A DNA stretch of 64,000 bases from an uncultured Rothia sp. (GCA_946222285.1 CAMIIP010000004.1:1-64000), one strand, 5' to 3'; shown: positions 44,686 through 54,287, numbered from the stretch's first letter. Translations and numbers: made by a program. Notes: a model not told the origin generated them from the sequence alone.

Positions 44686-45060
44686 ATGCAATCATTAGAA
44701 ATAAAAAATCTGTCCTTCACCTATCCCAATAGCGATAAGCCCACACTCACTAATATAAACCTCACCATCAGCCCTGGCGAATGGGTAGCTATCATGGGTC
44801 CCTCTGGGTCAGGAAAATCTACCGTCCTTTTATCTAGTTCAGGGCTTCTCCCCGCAACAGCGGACGCTTTATTTCTCAATGAAATTAATATCCAGCAAGC
44901 GACTGAAAAGCAACTTACTCTTCTTAGACGAAGAAAACTCGGTTATATCTTTCAAGATTTCAATCTTGTTCCCGCTATCTCCGGTTATCGAAATAGTCTT
45001 ACGGATAAGTCTCAATTGCGACTCCTGAAATTGCCTACGACGTGTAATAAGCCGTCGTAG
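44686..45060 (+). pseudogene. Truncated LolD/MacB-type ABC ATPase fragment
   Basis: The frame starts with ABC domain features (Walker A GPSGSGKST at about 39-47, Q-loop YIFQDFNLVP at about 89-98). It stops before any LSGGQ signature or Walker B. The last 15 or so codons run into a 25-bp inverted repeat (45018-45077). It is the 5' third of a lipoprotein or macrolide-type exporter ATPase whose remainder is deleted. No permease partner is seen nearby. Confidence 0.85.
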
Positions 45061-45077
45061 GCAATTTCAGGAGTCGC
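45018..45077. repeat. Perfect 25-bp inverted repeat at the ABC gene break
   Basis: The left arm (45018-45042, starting GCGACTCCTGAAATTG) and the right arm (45053-45077) are exact reverse complements around a 10-base centre. No T-tract follows and no transposase is nearby. It coincides with the end of homology of the truncated ATPase, suggesting an element end or rearrangement scar. Confidence 0.85.
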
Positions 45078-45193
45078 GAGTGAGAGAAAGGGGAAGGGAG
45101 AGGACATTTTCTCAATAGCTCTGTTCAAGAACGGAAGAACCAACAAGTACCGTCAGCACAAATAAGTCAGCCCGCCCACCAACTCCCGCGAAC

Positions 45194-46015
45194 CTATCGA
45201 CGGCGATAGGTCAGGTCATGCGCGCGTCGTCCTGCCTCGCCCGCCTTGCGCTCAAAGGAGGTTAGCACGCGCCCCTCCCATCGGGGCGCCCAGCCACCTG
45301 CGGGATCCTCCTCGGTAGCACCTTCTCCGGCGTGAACATTGTCAAAATCCGGGTGGGTATCTAAAACATCACGCATCACTATCGCGTATTCTTCCCAGTC
45401 CGTTGCCAAGCGCCAGGTAGCGCCAGGTTTCAGCACCCGAGCCACCTTATCGGCAAACTCCGTGGAAATCAGACGACGCTTGTGGTGGCGGGACTTATGC
45501 CAGGGATCCGGGAAGAAAACCCACAGTTCATCAATGGAGTTTTCTTCAAACATGTTGTCTAACAGTTCTGGCGCGTTAGCCTGGGCAACACGCACATTCT
45601 CCACGCCCTCAGCAGCCATCTTGCGGAGCAAATCAGCGATGCCGGGGGTATAAACCTCAACGGCCAGGAAATTTGTATCGGGAAGTTCAGCGGCACGGTG
45701 CACCATGGCCTCCCCCAAACCAGAACCAATCTCCACTACGAGCGGGGCGGTGCGTCCATAAATTTTTTCGGCATCAAACTCAGCTTCCGGCGCTACCGAG
45801 GTATCGGTCAGCAAACGTGGTAAGTCAAGAACATGAGTAGGGGAGTACTGCTCCCATGCCGCCAGACGACGTCCGGTCAGCCGGTCACCGCGGCGCACAA
45901 AAGAAAGCGGCTGACGATAGAACTTCTCGGGAGCCTGCTGCTCGTTCGGGTCAATGCCCTGCTCACGCAGTTCCTCTTTAGCTGCCATGTTGGCTTTTTG
46001 CTTATTGGTTTCCAT
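45194..46015 (-). CDS. trmB: tRNA (guanine-N7-)-methyltransferase
   Basis: This 273-aa enzyme methylates G46 of tRNA. It shows the SAM-binding VVEIGSGLGEAM and the TrmB signature WVFFPDPWHKSRHHKRRL. A poorly conserved N-terminal extension of about 60 residues precedes the catalytic domain. GAAGGAG lies upstream of the ATG. Confidence 0.95.
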   Translation of the reverse strand: METNKQKANMAAKEELREQGIDPNEQQAPEKFYRQPLSFVRRGDRLTGRRLAAWEQYSPTHVLDLPRLLTDTSVAPEAEFDAEKIYGRTAPLVVEIGSGLGEAMVHRAAELPDTNFLAVEVYTPGIADLLRKMAAEGVENVRVAQANAPELLDNMFEENSIDELWVFFPDPWHKSRHHKRRLISTEFADKVARVLKPGATWRLATDWEEYAIVMRDVLDTHPDFDNVHAGEGATEEDPAGGWAPRWEGRVLTSFERKAGEAGRRAHDLTYRRR

Positions 46016-46112
46016 AAGGATTCTCCTTCACCTACGTCGGGCGAGTACGGAAACTCAAAAGCACCGCCCGGGAACAACTTTCTAGTTTAGAGCATTCAAA
46101 AGTTAGGAGCTG

Positions 46113-46520
46113 TTACTTCTTTTTCTTGGAGAAAAGAAGCGCCAGACCAGCGCCGAGAAGAACGAAGTCCTTAGCCAGCGCGGTGCCTTCCTGGGAAGGA
46201 CGAATGCCGTCTTCCTGAGTCATGTTTTCGTCACCGAAGTACATGGTGAGCATACCTGCGGAGAAAACAGTCAGACCAAGACCTGCGAGCTTTGCAGGAA
46301 CAACAGGAAGAAGCAAAGCCGCGCCCAAAGCGGTCTCCCCGTAAGCTAGTGCCTTGCCGAAAGTGGTCGGTGAGAGCTGCTCAACCTGGGGAACACCTAC
46401 TTTAGCCATCTGCTGTAGGTAAGCGTAGGTTTCTTCATCCATGCCGAGCTTGCCGATGCCGGAGTTGAGAATGAGTGCGCCCGAGGTGGAACGGAGTGCG
46501 AGGTTGGAAAGAAATGCCAT
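46113..46520 (-). CDS. DoxX-like small membrane protein
   Basis: This 135-aa protein has three to four hydrophobic segments and the DoxX-type start RSTSGALILNSGIGKLGM, with GETALGAALLLPVVPAKLAG in the middle and a KKKK tail. Members are linked to redox or thiol stress in actinobacteria, but the role here is unknown. AAAGGG precedes the ATG. Confidence 0.78.
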   Translation of the reverse strand: MAFLSNLALRSTSGALILNSGIGKLGMDEETYAYLQQMAKVGVPQVEQLSPTTFGKALAYGETALGAALLLPVVPAKLAGLGLTVFSAGMLTMYFGDENMTQEDGIRPSQEGTALAKDFVLLGAGLALLFSKKKK

Positions 46521-46777
46521 GTCATAGCCCTTTCGAGAGATTAATTATTCAAAAAAAGACTTTACACAGAAAATAAATAAAGTTCTTAAATTTCGCAACT
46601 AGCCAAGCATACGGTGAAAAATAGCATGTTGAATATAGGATTTTGTTGGCAATGGGTGTGACTTTCGTTTAGTCTTTGATGTTAGCAATACCACTGTTAT
46701 GCAAAGAAGTGAGCTGTTCTAACAAATCAGAAATCTCGCTCTCAAACATGGTGGTTTTTATTTTTTCTGGAGGTAAC

Positions 46778-48253
46778 GTGCCAAGTCATGCAGGAACCGA
46801 GACCGTTGAAGAGAACGACGGCTCGCTACAAAGAGGTCTGAGCAACCGCCATATTCAGCTCATCGCAATCGGTGGTGCTATTGGTACCGGCTTGTTCATG
46901 GGTTCAGGCAAAACCATTCACCTCACCGGTTCATCTATTCTTTTCGTATACATCATCATCGGTGCGGCGATTTTCTTTGTGCTTCGCGCGATGGGTGAGC
47001 TTTTGCTCTCCAACCTATCTTACAAGTCCTTCTCCGACTTCGCCTCTGATATCCTCGGACCCGGCGCGGGCTTCTTTGTTGGCTGGTCCTACTGGTTTAT
47101 GTGGCTGGTTACCGCGGTAGCAGACGTTATTGCTATCACCGGATACGTCAAATTCTGGTGGCCGGAGGTTCCTCTCTTCTTGCCTGCCATCATTGTTATC
47201 GGGCTACTCTTGGCGCTGAATCTTCCCTCGGTAAAGAACTTCGGTGAAATCGAATTCTGGTTCGCTATCATCAAAATTGTTGCGATTCTTGCCCTCATCG
47301 TTGTTGGCGGCATCATGGTTGCAACCTCCTTCACCTCGCCAGCCGGTCACACCGCATCCGTAGATAACCTCTGGTCCCACGGCGGTTGGTTCCCACACGG
47401 CGCTATGGGCTTCTTGGGTGCATTCCAGATTGCTCTCTTCGCCTTCCTTGGCGCAGAACTCGTGGGTACCGCTGCCGCCGAAACTAAGGCTCCTGAGACC
47501 GCCTTGCCCCGTGCAATCAACGCCGTACCTATCCGCATCATCCTCTTCTACGTGCTAACCCTTGCCATCATTTTGATGGTAACTCCTTGGACAGAAATTG
47601 TTCCCGAAAACAGCCCCTTCGTGTCTATGTTCAGCCTTGCCGGTCTGGGCATCGCGGCATCCGTTGTGAACTTCGTGGTGCTTACCTCGGCGGCGTCCTC
47701 GGCTAACTCGGGTATCTTCTCTACCTCGCGTATGGTTTACGGTCTGGCAGAAGAAGGATCAGCGCCCACTATCTTCGGCCGCCTAAGCGTCAACGGAGTT
47801 CCCCGCAACGCGCTCTTTCTGACCTCGGTTCTGATGCTCTCATCCATCATCCTGCTCTACTCAGGTGATTCGGTGATCGAGGCATTCACCCTTGTTACGA
47901 CGGTGGCTGCTATCTTGGCAATCTTCAACTGGGCGATGATTCTGATTTCTTACATCTCCTACCGCCGTCAGTTCCCTGAGCGCCATGCTACTTCTACTTA
48001 CAAGATGCCCGGCGGCGTCGTAACTGCTTATATCGCCCTGGCATTCTTTATCTTTATGCTGGGTGTTTTGGCAATGTTTGAAGATACGCGTATAGCCTTG
48101 TTCTCTATGCCCGTATGGTTTATTCTGCTAGGAATCGGCTGGGCTGTGGTTCGCAAGAATCCCAACAGCACCCGTCTACAGCAAAAAGCTAAGATGGAAC
48201 GCACTCAGGCACTTCAGCAGGTTCCCCCTCGCGAGGAAACTAAGAACGACTAA
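46778..48253 (+). CDS. cycA: D-serine/D-alanine/glycine transporter (CycA-like APC permease)
   Basis: This 491-aa permease has twelve membrane segments and matches CycA closely in the first segments (LSNRHIQLIAIGGAIGTGLF, then RAMGELLLSNLSYKSFSDFA). It imports D-alanine, D-serine and glycine by proton symport. The GTG at 46778 follows GGAGG by four bases; an in-frame ATG at 46676 would add 34 residues without a binding site. A very strong terminator follows. Confidence 0.9.
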   Translation: MPSHAGTETVEENDGSLQRGLSNRHIQLIAIGGAIGTGLFMGSGKTIHLTGSSILFVYIIIGAAIFFVLRAMGELLLSNLSYKSFSDFASDILGPGAGFFVGWSYWFMWLVTAVADVIAITGYVKFWWPEVPLFLPAIIVIGLLLALNLPSVKNFGEIEFWFAIIKIVAILALIVVGGIMVATSFTSPAGHTASVDNLWSHGGWFPHGAMGFLGAFQIALFAFLGAELVGTAAAETKAPETALPRAINAVPIRIILFYVLTLAIILMVTPWTEIVPENSPFVSMFSLAGLGIAASVVNFVVLTSAASSANSGIFSTSRMVYGLAEEGSAPTIFGRLSVNGVPRNALFLTSVLMLSSIILLYSGDSVIEAFTLVTTVAAILAIFNWAMILISYISYRRQFPERHATSTYKMPGGVVTAYIALAFFIFMLGVLAMFEDTRIALFSMPVWFILLGIGWAVVRKNPNSTRLQQKAKMERTQALQQVPPREETKND

Positions 48254-48279
48254 GCTTTCTCTCAGCTTGAAATAAGAAG

Positions 48280-48322
48280 GACGCCGCCGGAGCAAATCAT
48301 CTGCTCCGGCGGCGTCGTTTTT
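48280..48322 (+). terminator. Rho-independent terminator of cycA
   Basis: A perfect 15-bp GC-rich stem (48280-48294 with 48302-48316) and a G-TTTTT tail. Confidence 0.95.
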
Positions 48323-48333
48323 ACTAGAGGGCT

Positions 48334-48390
48334 TATCCATAAGATACTCCGCCGCTGTGTCCGATTGGAGATTTAAATATCTTATGAATT
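48334..48390. repeat. Short inverted-repeat element related to the one at 53213
   Basis: CATAAGATA (48338-48346) pairs with TATCTTATG (48378-48386). The outer words TATCCATAAG and CTTATGAATT resemble the ends TATTCATAAG and CTTATGAATA of the larger element at 53213-53363. A GGAG/CTCC pair lies inside. It sits just outside the stop of the DUF1524 nuclease gene. Confidence 0.5.
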
Positions 48391-48396
48391 ACGTCT

Positions 48397-49176
48397 TTAT
48401 CTCTCTATCGACGAGCGGTAAGCGGGCTGTTCAGGGCAAGTTTTGAGAACCTTTTCCATGGCTTGCTTCTCACTGGGAGAAACCCATAGATGATAAACCG
48501 CTTTGACCGATACTTGCCGAGCCACATACTCACACTGATACCCGCGCTGAGGCAACCAAGCAGAAGCATCAGCGTCTGACTTTTGCGTGTTAGCACGACT
48601 GGTAGTTGCCTGCAAATTCAGCGGATCGTTTGCCAAATGAGCGCGCTGAGTCTCACTCAGCAAAGTAGCGCCGGTCTGCCAAGCATTAGAGAGAGCCACC
48701 ACATGATCGATGGGCACCTGATGGCTGGTTTGCTCGCCGCGCTGAAACTGTACCGACTCACCGGTATAGGGGTCAATAAAATCGCCCGAGACTACCTTGC
48801 AGTTTTTGTCGCGGGTAAGATTCTGAAGGTCGCGGGTGAGAATATCGTTGCGCTGATCGCAACCGTTAGAATCGACGTCGCGCCATGCCTTGCCGTAGAG
48901 CTCGCGAGAGTAGCCGGTGGCTTCGCCGTCTTCTCGTACCTTAAGCGTTTCCAGCACATCAGAGGCTGTGGAGTAGGTGCTCACACCGCTCTGTGAGAAG
49001 CCGGTACTGACAGGTGTGGCAGGCGAATGCAGGGCGTCCATCGCTGCATCCCAATCCCAGCCGTTCTTGCCCCACCAGAAGATTAGACCCACCACTAGCA
49101 CAGCGAGCGCTATCATGCTGAGATAAAAACGAACTTTCAGGGGCAGTTTTGTTCTTCTAAAACTTGTGCGTGCCAC
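48397..49176 (-). CDS. Membrane-anchored HNH-family nuclease (DUF1524)
   Basis: This 259-aa protein has one N-terminal membrane segment (about 16-36) and an extracytoplasmic DUF1524 domain. The HNH-type catalytic region reads IDHVVALSNAWQTG, with NLQAT, ANTQKSDAD and AWLP further on. It probably degrades DNA outside the cell, for nutrition or competition (inference). The GTG at 49176 directly follows the stop of the upstream unknown gene, indicating one operon. Confidence 0.88.
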   Translation of the reverse strand: MARTSFRRTKLPLKVRFYLSMIALAVLVVGLIFWWGKNGWDWDAAMDALHSPATPVSTGFSQSGVSTYSTASDVLETLKVREDGEATGYSRELYGKAWRDVDSNGCDQRNDILTRDLQNLTRDKNCKVVSGDFIDPYTGESVQFQRGEQTSHQVPIDHVVALSNAWQTGATLLSETQRAHLANDPLNLQATTSRANTQKSDADASAWLPQRGYQCEYVARQVSVKAVYHLWVSPSEKQAMEKVLKTCPEQPAYRSSIER

Positions 49177-50643
49177 TTATTTCTTCTGATCGTCCTTTAC
49201 TGAAATTTGAGTAATTGAGGGCTCGATATTCTCAAAAGTTACCATGGGAACGGAGCCTGTGGAGGGTTCTATGAATTGATTCTCAGCGGTGTTGGCTGGA
49301 TCGTCAGACTGGAAATAATCTGGGTTTTGGCAATCCAGACCCCAGCGCATAGCGGGGATAATCTCTGCTGCTGCTTTGGAAGCGTCAAAGAAGTTCTGGC
49401 TCCAGGCAAGAATTCCATCGCTGGGTTCAAACCAGTCGTGTTTGTGAAGGTAATCCACGTCGTAGTTGGGAATTTTTTCGTTAAATTCAATCGAATCAGC
49501 GATTTCGCAGAGGTAGCCACCGGGGGAGCGGAGAATGTTTGCGAAGGGTGTGAAGTCGCCTTTGGCGAGGGCTTGAGGCGTGAGGTAAAAGATGCGCAGA
49601 GTCTGATTCCAGGGGAGATCGCGTAGCCGATTATCAAGTACTTCGACGAGGGAGCTCCAGACCTGCTGATTCTTGTCTTCATGGTTCTGCGGCGTTTGCT
49701 CTACTACGCCAATTCCTTGCGCTTTGAGATCTTCAATACGATAAGAACTGGTTTCTGGGGAAGCAGTGGGCTCGATAGGGCGCGCGGGTACTGCCTCGGC
49801 AGAGCTCATGTTGAGGGCATCGTTAACTAAACGCCGACCCAGCCTGAGCGCTTTGTGCCAGGAACCGTATTTAGCGCGAACGGCGCCCAATAGGGGTACA
49901 CGTCCGAACTGGTTCCGGGCAACTGACCAGCTACCGTAGAGCAAAACGGTGGGTTTACGATCATAACGGATGCAGTAGCTGAGGAACTCGCCGAGAGCGT
50001 TGCGGAAAGTTCGATCGCTAACTGAAGCGCCGGTGAGGTCGAGACCGAGTTCTTCAATGTTGGGAGGACAGATGCCTACACGTAACAGGGCATTGGAGAA
50101 TTCACCGCCGCCTAAACGATCTTCAATAATCATCCGGTTAGGCGGCCAGGAAAGAACGTCATCGGAGATGTTTCGGGCTTCTTCGGGGAGGTTGTCGAGG
50201 AAGTCATCGTAGCTGGCTTCATCAAGTCTGATATAGGGGTACGTTGAAAGAGCCTTGAGGGCTGCGCCGCACCTGCCCATGATCGAAGAAATTCTTTCTG
50301 CCGATACTCCTGCGGTGGTAAAGAGGCGCGGTAAATCTTGGACAATGATAGGGTCGAGATGGATAGCGGTGTATTCGGGGTCAGGTTCTAGATCATGGGT
50401 AATAGCTACCGCATACCAGAGGGCAGCAGCCATCATGACGTTGTTGAGAAGGTGTTCTTTGCGTCCTACAAAGATCCATTCTCCAGAACCAATCGCTTGA
50501 TGCAAAAAATCAGGATTTACCTGAGGGTAGAGAGCTACAAAACGGTCATAGGTTTCACCAGGAGTCCAACCGGCGTGAACGAGTTGATCAAGCAAGTCTG
50601 AGTATTGCTCAACAAACTCTTCGTATGAATCCGGTTCTTTCAC
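49177..50643 (-). CDS. Unknown 488-aa protein upstream of the DUF1524 nuclease
   Basis: No family is recognised. The protein appears soluble, with an acidic N-terminal third, a middle region containing YGSWSVARNQFGRVPLL and RAKYGSWHKALRL that resembles the W-x-x-A-L units of homing-endonuclease-associated repeats, and an acidic C-terminus. Its stop abuts the start of the nuclease gene, so the two are probably co-expressed. The GTG at 50643 follows AGAAAGAAG; a TTG at 50688 would add 15 residues. Confidence 0.7.
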   Translation of the reverse strand: MKEPDSYEEFVEQYSDLLDQLVHAGWTPGETYDRFVALYPQVNPDFLHQAIGSGEWIFVGRKEHLLNNVMMAAALWYAVAITHDLEPDPEYTAIHLDPIIVQDLPRLFTTAGVSAERISSIMGRCGAALKALSTYPYIRLDEASYDDFLDNLPEEARNISDDVLSWPPNRMIIEDRLGGGEFSNALLRVGICPPNIEELGLDLTGASVSDRTFRNALGEFLSYCIRYDRKPTVLLYGSWSVARNQFGRVPLLGAVRAKYGSWHKALRLGRRLVNDALNMSSAEAVPARPIEPTASPETSSYRIEDLKAQGIGVVEQTPQNHEDKNQQVWSSLVEVLDNRLRDLPWNQTLRIFYLTPQALAKGDFTPFANILRSPGGYLCEIADSIEFNEKIPNYDVDYLHKHDWFEPSDGILAWSQNFFDASKAAAEIIPAMRWGLDCQNPDYFQSDDPANTAENQFIEPSTGSVPMVTFENIEPSITQISVKDDQKK

Positions 50644-50865
50644 GGTAGGAATCTTCTTTCTGTTGGTCTGGGAACACTTGAGATGCAATCAAGAAACAAT
50701 ACGGATTGAAAATAAGCTTGTTTACTAATCTAGTCTTTAACTAAACAAGCATTCAATCTTAAGAAGCTGTATTACATCTGAGAAAGCGAAAAGTTTAGAA
50801 TATCCCGACTCGTGCGCTTGCTTTGAGGATTCGCGGTGCTTGACTGCAAGTGAGAAACTAGATTT

Positions 50866-53205
50866 ATGACATCAGCCAGCGCAGAATCACAGCAGATTGA
50901 GACAGCTCTCACGGCAGAGTTGGGTGTGAAGCCCTCCAGCGTGAGAGCCGCGATTGAACTGCTCGATTCGGGGGCGACCGTGCCCTTCATCGCCCGCTAC
51001 CGGAAAGAGAAAACCGGCGGGCTCAGCGACGTCCAGCTACGGCAACTTCAAGACCGGCTGGTTTATCTGCGGGAGTTAGAAGAACGACGCGCGGCGATTT
51101 TAGGTATTCTGCGCGAGCGAGACGTTCTTGAACCTTCTCTCAAAGCTTCCTTACTAGCAGCCCGTACCAAGAACGAGCTGGAATCTCTCTACGCTCCCTA
51201 CCGGGTAGAACGGCGTACCAAGGCACAAATCGCACTAGAAGCCGGGCTGGAACCCCTGGTCGATGACTTGTTGGAAGTGCCGTTGGCTGATTTGCACGAT
51301 ATTGCTGCCGCTTACGTTCACCCCGCCGAGAAGGGAATGCCCGAGGACACCGCTGTTCTCGATGCCGAAACAGCTCTGGCAGGGGCGCGCGCTATTTTGC
51401 ATGAATACGCTCTGTATGACCACGAACTGATGGACGATTTGCGTCAGAAACTCTGGAACACCGGCGTGATTACGTCCAAAGCGGCACCGACTCACCGCAC
51501 CTTAGATGCACGAGAGACCAATAAATTTTCTGACTACTTTGATTTTTCTGAGCGGATTCGCAAAATTCCCTCACACCGCCTGATGGCGCTGTTGCGCGCG
51601 GAGAAATCCGGTGCAGTCAAAGTCAGTATCGACGTTGCCGAAATTCCCGGCCCAAAAACGGGACTGAAAGGTGAGGCTTTAGCCCGCCACGCTTCGCTAA
51701 CTGAAGACTTCGAAACAGCTCGTGCCGGCTTTGAATCAGCGATTGCCTTTGCCCTGGGCATTCCGGTGCAGGTGCTCAATACTGTCTCCGACGATAAGCG
51801 CGTGCTCGGTTGGCTAGCGGCAACGGTACGCTCAGCGTGGCGGCAGAAAGTTCTACCCCGGCTTGCCTCAGAAATCAGAACCCAGCTCTTTGAACGGGCA
51901 GAAAAAGATGCTGCCGTCGTCTTCTCCTCCAATCTGCGTGATCTCCTTCTGGCAGCTCCCGCTGGCGCTCGCACCGTCTTAGGTCTGGATCCGGGCTTGC
52001 GTACCGGCGTCAAAGTAGCGCTGATTTCGCCTACCGGTGCGGTACAAGAAACCGCCGTTATTTACCCTCACGCTCCGCAAAATCGCTGGGAAGATTCGCT
52101 GGCTAAACTTGAATCTTTGGTGATCGAATACGGGGTTGAACTGATTTCTATTGGCAACGGTACTGCTTCCCGCGATACCGATAGGCTAGCGGCTGATCTG
52201 CTCAAACGCCTTGCGGCTGCTGGGGTAGAGGGTGTGCAGAAAGTGACCGTCTCTGAAGCGGGTGCTTCGGTCTACTCGGCATCGGCGCTTGCCACCGAGG
52301 AATTGCCTGATTTAGACGTGTCCCTGCGCGGGGCTGTCTCTATCGCCCGGCGATTGCAAGACCCACTGGCGGAGCTGGTGAAAATTGACCCCCAGTCTAT
52401 AGGAGTGGGGCAGTACCAGCACGATATTTCTCCCAAGCTACTGGCTCGCTCCCTCGACGCCACTGTGGAAGACTGTGTCAATGCTGTGGGCGTATGGATT
52501 AACTCAGCCTCAGTTGCTCTGCTCTCCCACGTCGCTGGTATCAGCAGGGCAATGGGTGAAGCAATCGTGAAGTATCGAGACGAGAACGGTGCCTTTACTA
52601 GCCGCCAGGACTTGTTGAAAGTGCCTCGCGTCGGTCCCAAAGCTTTTGAACAGGCTGCAGGGTTCATCCGGATTGACGGCGGTATCGAACCGCTAGATGC
52701 TTCTGCAGTTCACCCCGAATCCTACGAGCTAGCTAGAGTCATTGTGCAGGACGCCGGCGGTATGGTGGGCGTCTCAGTTCCCGCTGGGGCTCTAGCGCAG
52801 TTACGACCCGAAGACTATGTGAGCGAACGATTCGGCCTACCTACGGTACGCGATATTTTTGCTGAACTGGAAAAGCCCGGTCGCGATCCCCGCCCCGAAT
52901 TCCAGACCGCCGAATTTACTCCCGGTGTCGAGACCATCGACGACGTCGTCCCCGGCATGATCATGGAGGGAACAGTCTCGAACGTGGCAGCCTTCGGTGC
53001 TTTCGTGGATATTGGTGTCCACCAGGACGGGCTGATTCACATCTCCCAGATGAGCACCGGGTACGTAGATGACCCCCACAAAATCGTGCGCTCAGGCGAC
53101 ATCGTGAAAGTGCGTGTTACCGAAGTAAACGCAAAACGCGGGCGAATCTCCCTGTCATTACTTCTGGAAGATCAGCCCGCGCCAGCGCGAAAGAGACGAC
53201 GTTAG
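50866..53205 (+). CDS. tex: Tex family RNA-binding transcription accessory protein
   Basis: This 779-aa protein follows the Tex layout: an N-terminal helical domain, a YqgF/RNase H-like core (LGLDPGLRTGVKVALI), helix-hairpin-helix motifs (LLKVPRVGPKAFEQAAGF) and a C-terminal S1 domain (GAFVDIGVHQDGLIHISQM). It binds nucleic acid and influences transcription. Length is normal. The gene ends just before a palindromic element. Confidence 0.95.
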   Translation: MTSASAESQQIETALTAELGVKPSSVRAAIELLDSGATVPFIARYRKEKTGGLSDVQLRQLQDRLVYLRELEERRAAILGILRERDVLEPSLKASLLAARTKNELESLYAPYRVERRTKAQIALEAGLEPLVDDLLEVPLADLHDIAAAYVHPAEKGMPEDTAVLDAETALAGARAILHEYALYDHELMDDLRQKLWNTGVITSKAAPTHRTLDARETNKFSDYFDFSERIRKIPSHRLMALLRAEKSGAVKVSIDVAEIPGPKTGLKGEALARHASLTEDFETARAGFESAIAFALGIPVQVLNTVSDDKRVLGWLAATVRSAWRQKVLPRLASEIRTQLFERAEKDAAVVFSSNLRDLLLAAPAGARTVLGLDPGLRTGVKVALISPTGAVQETAVIYPHAPQNRWEDSLAKLESLVIEYGVELISIGNGTASRDTDRLAADLLKRLAAAGVEGVQKVTVSEAGASVYSASALATEELPDLDVSLRGAVSIARRLQDPLAELVKIDPQSIGVGQYQHDISPKLLARSLDATVEDCVNAVGVWINSASVALLSHVAGISRAMGEAIVKYRDENGAFTSRQDLLKVPRVGPKAFEQAAGFIRIDGGIEPLDASAVHPESYELARVIVQDAGGMVGVSVPAGALAQLRPEDYVSERFGLPTVRDIFAELEKPGRDPRPEFQTAEFTPGVETIDDVVPGMIMEGTVSNVAAFGAFVDIGVHQDGLIHISQMSTGYVDDPHKIVRSGDIVKVRVTEVNAKRGRISLSLLLEDQPAPARKRRR

Positions 53206-53212
53206 GGAAGGC

Positions 53213-53363
53213 TATTCATAAGGTGCTTATAACTCCATACGGGAACGACGACGGCAAGCTTCCTTCTCGCCTGCTTCGCTGGCGCTCAGAGTTAGGCGAT
53301 TCATGCCAGACCCAGCCAGCTTGCCGTCGTCGTTCCCTGCTGTCGAGGCACCTCTTATGAATA
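53213..53363. mobile_element. MITE-like palindromic element between tex and an AKR gene
   Basis: Terminal repeats TATTCATAAG (53213-53222) and CTTATGAATA (53354-53363) enclose a second inverted repeat of 20 perfect base pairs (53241-53260 with 53318-53337) and a 57-base centre. TTAG flanks it at 53202-53205 and 53367-53370, exactly at the two convergent stop codons, which might be a target duplication. There is no transposase. A related shorter element occurs at 48334. Confidence 0.6.
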
Positions 53364-53366
53364 ATC

Positions 53367-54203
53367 TTAGAAGTCGCATTCCTTGGGGTCGGGGCCGATA
53401 CGGCCGTCGTCCTTGGAAAGTACGGAAATTTTTTGCACCTCATCATCGGTGAGCGAAACTTCAAGCGCAGCGAAGTTTTCAACGATGCGCTCGGGGGTGA
53501 CTGATTTAGGAATCACCACGTTGCCAATTGCCAGATGCCAGGCAATCACCACCTGAGCGGCAGTAACACCATGTGCTTCGGCAATTTCAGTGATAACGGG
53601 ATCGGCGAGAATCTCCCCGCCCTGACCCAGCGGCGACCAAGCTTCGGTCACAATCCCAAGTTCTGCGTGAACATCTCGCAGCGCCTGCTGGTTGAAATAG
53701 GGGTGTAGCTCAATCTGATGGATAGCAGGGGTAACGCCGGTCTCGGTAATAATCTCCCGGAGCTGTTCTTCGGGGAAGTTAGAAACACCGATGGAACGCA
53801 CTCTACCCTGCTTCTGCACATCAATCAGAGCCTTCCACGCTTCAAGATACTTACCCTGAGCAGGCTTAGCCCAGTGAATCAAGAGCAAATCGAGGGGCTT
53901 AGAGAGACCGAGCTTCTCCATCGACACCTCAAAAGATGTCTGAGCTTTCTCAAATTCCTGCTGATCATTCCAGATTTTGGTGGTAACAAAAACGTCGTTT
54001 TCATCCACAGATGAGTTAGCCAAGGCCTTACCCACGCCAGCCTCATTACCGTAAATCTGGGCGGTATCAACGTGGCGGAAACCAGCATCCAGTGCCTGCT
54101 GCACAACCTTCTCAGCAACGTCGTCTTCAACCTGCCAGACGCCGTAGCCTAGCTGGGGAATTTCGTTGCCGTCGTTGAATTTTTTCAGGGGTGAAGTGCT
54201 CAT
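53367..54203 (-). CDS. Aldo/keto reductase (2,5-diketogluconate reductase type)
   Basis: This 278-aa enzyme has the AKR catalytic set: D in GFRHVDTAQIY, Y in IYGNE, K in VTTKIWN and H in LLIHWAKP. The NADPH-binding IPKSVTPERIVENF is near the C-terminus. It reduces small carbonyls. The ATG at 54203 follows GAAAGGA. It is the downstream member of a tandem pair with the gene at 54288, and its stop abuts the element at 53213. Confidence 0.93.
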   Translation of the reverse strand: MSTSPLKKFNDGNEIPQLGYGVWQVEDDVAEKVVQQALDAGFRHVDTAQIYGNEAGVGKALANSSVDENDVFVTTKIWNDQQEFEKAQTSFEVSMEKLGLSKPLDLLLIHWAKPAQGKYLEAWKALIDVQKQGRVRSIGVSNFPEEQLREIITETGVTPAIHQIELHPYFNQQALRDVHAELGIVTEAWSPLGQGGEILADPVITEIAEAHGVTAAQVVIAWHLAIGNVVIPKSVTPERIVENFAALEVSLTDDEVQKISVLSKDDGRIGPDPKECDF

Positions 54204-54287
54204 AAGATAATTCCTTTCATAGATGATGAACATTTTTAGCTTAGGCAGGGAGTCGAAAATTCGTCTACCCTCAGAATCTTTGCCACC

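Noticed and set aside
53216..53482. Minus-strand 88-codon frame across the palindromic element
   Set aside because: It results from the repeat element and the 3' end of the AKR gene in another frame.
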